A stretch of 43,797 bases of DNA from Actinomadura darangshiensis (GTDB taxonomy: Bacteria > Actinomycetota > Actinomycetes > Streptosporangiales > Streptosporangiaceae). The notes under the pieces were generated by a model, which did no database searches, was not told the origin of the DNA, and worked only from the letters and a program-made list of their open reading frames with translations. The translations under genes and the position numbers were made by a program. The DNA lies in contig NZ_SMKY01000044.1 in NCBI RefSeq assembly GCF_004349235.1, positions 1 to 43,797 on the forward strand. Direction: 5' to 3'. This document shows positions 41,697 through 43,797 of this stretch, piece after piece (position 1 is the first letter of the stretch; each line of letters opens with the position of its first letter).

Positions 41697-42724
41697 GCAC
41701 CTCGGTCGACCTGCTGCACGCGATGCTGGACATCCCCTCGCCGTCCGGCCGCGAGGACGAACTGGCACGCTTCCTCGAGAAGACGATGAGCTACCTCGGC
41801 ATGACCGTCCACCGCGACGAGGTCGGCAACGTGATCGGCGACATCGGCACCGGGAGGGGGCCGGTGGTGATGCTGCTCAGCCACCTCGACACCGTCGACC
41901 GGCCGCTGCCGGCGCGGCGCGACGGCGACCGGCTGGTGGGCCGGGGCGCCGCGGACGCCAAGGGACCGCTCGCGGCGATGATCAGCGCGGCGGTGGCCAG
42001 GCCCGGCTTCCCCGGGACGATCCGGGTCGCCGGGGCGGTCGAGGAGGAACGGCTCTCGCGCGGCGGCGAGCACCTGGCGCGCACCGTCCCGCCGCCCGAC
42101 GCCCTGCTCGTCGGCGAGCCGAGCGGCTGGTCGCGGGTGGTGCTCGGCTACAAGGGCAAGATCGACATCGAGTACCGGGTGACGCGCCCCGCGACGCACT
42201 CCACCAACCCCGTGGCCAAGGCCGGCGAGGTCGCGACGGGGTTCTGGCACGACCTGCTGGACGCCCTCGGCCCCGAACGCGATCACGCGGCGTTCGGGCT
42301 CCCCGCCGCGACCATGCGCGGTTTCCGCGGCGACCTCACCGAGGCGCTGCTCGACGTAGACTGCCGCGTCCCGCCCGGGTTCGACGCCGAGGCCCTGGCC
42401 GCGCGGCTGCGCGCTCGCGCGAACGGGGGAGAGGTCACCATCGTCCGGCACATTCCCGCCGTGCGGCGCGATCGCTCGGACCCGGTGGTCAGAGCGGTCA
42501 CAGCGGCCATCCGGCAGCACGGCGGCAGGCCCCGCCCCACACTCAAGACGGGCACGTCGGACATGAACACCGTGGCGCCCCACTGGAACGTGCCCATGGC
42601 GACCTACGGCCCCGGCGACAGCACCCTGGACCACGCCGACGACGAGCACATCGAGATCGGCGAGTACCTGAAGGGCGTGGACGTACTGACGGCGACCCTC
42701 GACGAACTGGCCACCGCACTATAA
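41693..42724 (+). CDS. lysK: LysK-type M20 peptidase (releases product from AmCP)
   Basis: 343 residues. It is an M20-family metallopeptidase: [18 protein letters not shown], the first metal His-x-Asp in [23 protein letters not shown] (bridging Asp), the catalytic Glu pair in [15 protein letters not shown], and the last His in [17 protein letters not shown]. The LLVGEPSGW and [13 protein letters not shown] stretches are LysK-like. It should cleave the isopeptide link between carrier Glu and the finished amino acid. It closes the long overlapping operon; the next gene starts 140 bp later with its own ribosome site. Confidence 0.93.
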   Translation: MSTSVDLLHAMLDIPSPSGREDELARFLEKTMSYLGMTVHRDEVGNVIGDIGTGRGPVVMLLSHLDTVDRPLPARRDGDRLVGRGAADAKGPLAAMISAAVARPGFPGTIRVAGAVEEERLSRGGEHLARTVPPPDALLVGEPSGWSRVVLGYKGKIDIEYRVTRPATHSTNPVAKAGEVATGFWHDLLDALGPERDHAAFGLPAATMRGFRGDLTEALLDVDCRVPPGFDAEALAARLRARANGGEVTIVRHIPAVRRDRSDPVVRAVTAAIRQHGGRPRPTLKTGTSDMNTVAPHWNVPMATYGPGDSTLDHADDEHIEIGEYLKGVDVLTATLDELATAL

Positions 42725-42864
42725 GGACGACTCCTCGGCCACCAGGGTGCGGCGTGACATCGAAGAACGGTCACCTCGGTGGAGCGGACCAAACGGCTAC
42801 CGGACTCTGTCGCGCCGCGGCTAAGCTAGGCACCACAGTATTTGATCTTGAGTGGAGGTCGTTC
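42725..42864. promoter_or_regulatory. Intergenic gap ahead of the Methyltransf_19 gene
   Basis: A 140-bp gap with no gene. It probably holds a promoter for the next gene; ggagg at 42854-42858 is 6 nt from its GTG start and decides that start. Confidence 0.4.
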
Positions 42865-43671
42865 GTGCCTGAGGATGGTCCATTCCTGGAGATCGATCCC
42901 ACTCGGCCGAGCGTCGCCCGCATGTACGACTACTACCTGCATGGGAAGGACAACTTCCAGGTCGACCGCGACGCCGCCGACCGGGTCGCGCAGGCGATGC
43001 CGGAGATCGGCGAACTCGCCCTGGAGAACCGCTCCTTCCTGCGCCGCTCCGTGCGGTACATGGCGCGCCGGGGAATCCGCCAGTTCCTCGACATCGGCTC
43101 CGGGCTGCCGACCGTCGGCAACACGCACGAGATAGCCCAGGAGATCGTCCCGGACGCCCGCGTCGTCTACGTGGACAGCGATCCGGTGGTCCTGGCGCAC
43201 GGGCGCGCATTGCTCGCGACCAACGAGTTCACCACCGTCGCCCAGGCCGACATGCACCGTCCCGCCGAGGTCCTCGGTCACGCCGAGAGGACCGGACTGA
43301 TCGACTTCGCCGCCCCGGTCGGCGTGCTGATGATCGCGATGACCCACTTCCTCACCCTGGACGAGAGGGAGGGCGTCATGGCGCCCTTGCGCGGCGCACT
43401 GGCGCCGGGCAGTCACCTCGCCGCGACGCACGTGACGACGGAAGGGCACGCCGCGGCGGCCGTCGAGCAGATCGAGGCCGCCTACGCCGCCACCCCGACG
43501 CCCATCTACTTCCGCAGCAAGACAGATATCGCGCCATTCTTCGACGGCTTCACCCTCGTCGACCCCGGCCTGGTCACCATTGACGGATGGAACCCCGAGG
43601 ACGACGACGCGGACAAGCCGGTCAAGGACGTCGGCAAATGGCTCTACGGCGGCGTCGGCCGCATAATCTGA
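42865..43671 (+). CDS. SAM-dependent methyltransferase, Methyltransf_19 (DUF574) family
   Basis: 268 residues from a GTG at 42865. RPSVARMYDYYLHGKDNFQVDRDAAD is split across residues about 11-36 and is the family signature. SAM motif I is FLDIGSGLPTVGNTHEIAQ, followed by VVYVDSDPVVLAHGRALL, and the C-terminus is FDGFTLVDPGLVTIDGW. This family is abundant and largely uncharacterised in actinomycetes, often in many copies per genome. It may methylate the cluster product, but a 140-bp gap and its frequency elsewhere make membership uncertain. An open stretch upstream of the GTG lacks family similarity. Confidence 0.9.
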   Translation: MPEDGPFLEIDPTRPSVARMYDYYLHGKDNFQVDRDAADRVAQAMPEIGELALENRSFLRRSVRYMARRGIRQFLDIGSGLPTVGNTHEIAQEIVPDARVVYVDSDPVVLAHGRALLATNEFTTVAQADMHRPAEVLGHAERTGLIDFAAPVGVLMIAMTHFLTLDEREGVMAPLRGALAPGSHLAATHVTTEGHAAAAVEQIEAAYAATPTPIYFRSKTDIAPFFDGFTLVDPGLVTIDGWNPEDDDADKPVKDVGKWLYGGVGRII

Positions 43672-43711
43672 CCCCGCGGTAAGCGGGCTCCCGGTGCCGA
43701 GCCTCCCGGCC

Positions 43712-43735
43712 GCCTCCCAGCACATGGGGGGAGGC
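43712..43735. terminator. Possible terminator hairpin after the methyltransferase gene
   Basis: A 7-bp inverted repeat gcctccc (43712-43718) and gggaggc (43729-43735) with a 10-nt loop. A perfect 14-bp palindrome, ctcacggccgtgag, follows at 43741-43754. Both lie between two convergent gene ends. Confidence 0.4.
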
Positions 43736-43760
43736 AGACCCTCACGGCCGTGAGCGCCGG

Positions 43761-43797
43761 TCAGGGTTGGAAGGGGGTGGCGAAGAGGGCGGCGAGG
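43761..43797 (-). CDS. C-terminal end of an unidentified minus-strand gene (partial)
   Basis: Reading leftwards from the window edge, an open frame gives LAALFATPFQP and a stop at 43763-43761. Twelve codons are too few for identification. The convergent layout and hairpin just before it support a real gene end. Confidence 0.35.
   Translation of the reverse strand, partial: LAALFATPFQP

Noticed and set aside
38850..42724. LysW-LysK genes as primary lysine or arginine biosynthesis
   Set aside because: Actinomycetes make lysine through diaminopimelate, and the genes share one operon with transketolase, sulfotransferase, SDR and a capsid protein; an aminotransferase needed for lysine or ornithine is missing.
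36178..42724. Family 1-type encapsulin targeting peptide at a C-terminus of a neighbour
   Set aside because: None of the operon proteins ends in a recognisable motif of that kind; only the transketolase C-subunit has a suspicious N-terminal extension.
1..43797. CRISPR arrays, tRNA or rRNA genes, insertion sequences
   Set aside because: No regularly spaced repeats, no cloverleaf-like or rRNA-like sequence and no transposase with terminal repeats were recognised by eye.

Overview
The window is very GC-rich, with strong third-position GC bias, frequent GTG/TTG starts and heavy translational coupling. PucR, OpuC-type, Atg22-like MFS, AA10 LPMO and Methyltransf_19 families also occur. This points to a filamentous actinomycete chromosome; an Actinomadura/Streptosporangiales-type host is a guess. 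No rRNA, tRNA or CRISPR array was seen.

Left part (1-13.1 kb): ordinary accessory and housekeeping genes. In order: the 3' end of a PucR-type regulator; a complete four-gene osmoprotectant (OpuC/ProU-like) ABC importer; an HU-like protein with a lysine-rich tail; a strong bidirectional terminator; a cupin and a GntP gluconate permease divergent from a FadR/GntR regulator; a DUF72 protein; a methyltransferase; a TerD-vWA protein; an Atg22-type MFS protein; and a membrane-anchored AA10 lytic polysaccharide monooxygenase.

Middle part (13.3-22.7 kb): a corridor of decay. Intact genes (secreted lipase, alpha/beta hydrolase, YdeI-like, YCII, RibD-like reductase) alternate with remnants. The remnants are a LuxR-type HTH joined in frame to a headless TetR effector domain, FkbM-like and P450-like fragments, a deleted and frameshifted type-B carboxylesterase, a gutted ECF sigma factor, and a frameshifted lantibiotic-dehydratase-like gene.

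Right part (22.6-43.7 kb): a natural-product gene cluster of unusual make-up. Block 1 (about 22.6-31.5 kb) holds an MFS exporter, a TrpB-like PLP enzyme, a carrier protein, an acyl-CoA dehydrogenase of the prolyl-PCP oxidase type, a free-standing adenylation enzyme, an esterase and an asparagine-synthetase-type amidotransferase. The adenylation enzyme's ten pocket residues read DLLYLALVCK, the code I recall for L-proline activation on the way to pyrrole-2-carboxyl-PCP. Block 2 (31.5-34.4 kb) holds an acyl-CoA ligase divergent from a KAS III-like protein in which the catalytic His and Asn appear swapped. Block 3 (34.5-42.7 kb) is one tightly coupled operon: sulfotransferase, atypical SDR, HK97-fold capsid protein, split transketolase (two genes), LysW-type amino-group carrier protein, LysX-type ligase, ArgC/LysY-type reductase, ArgB/LysZ-type kinase and LysK-type peptidase. 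A Methyltransf_19 gene follows.

The main inference is that this is a natural-product encapsulin (Family 3-like) locus. A virus-derived shell protein is co-expressed with a carrier-protein pathway that would build a glutamate-derived, transketolase-extended, sulfated amino acid. A pyrrole-carboxyl building block would be made next door. The exact product, the shell assembly and the cargo are not shown by the sequence.
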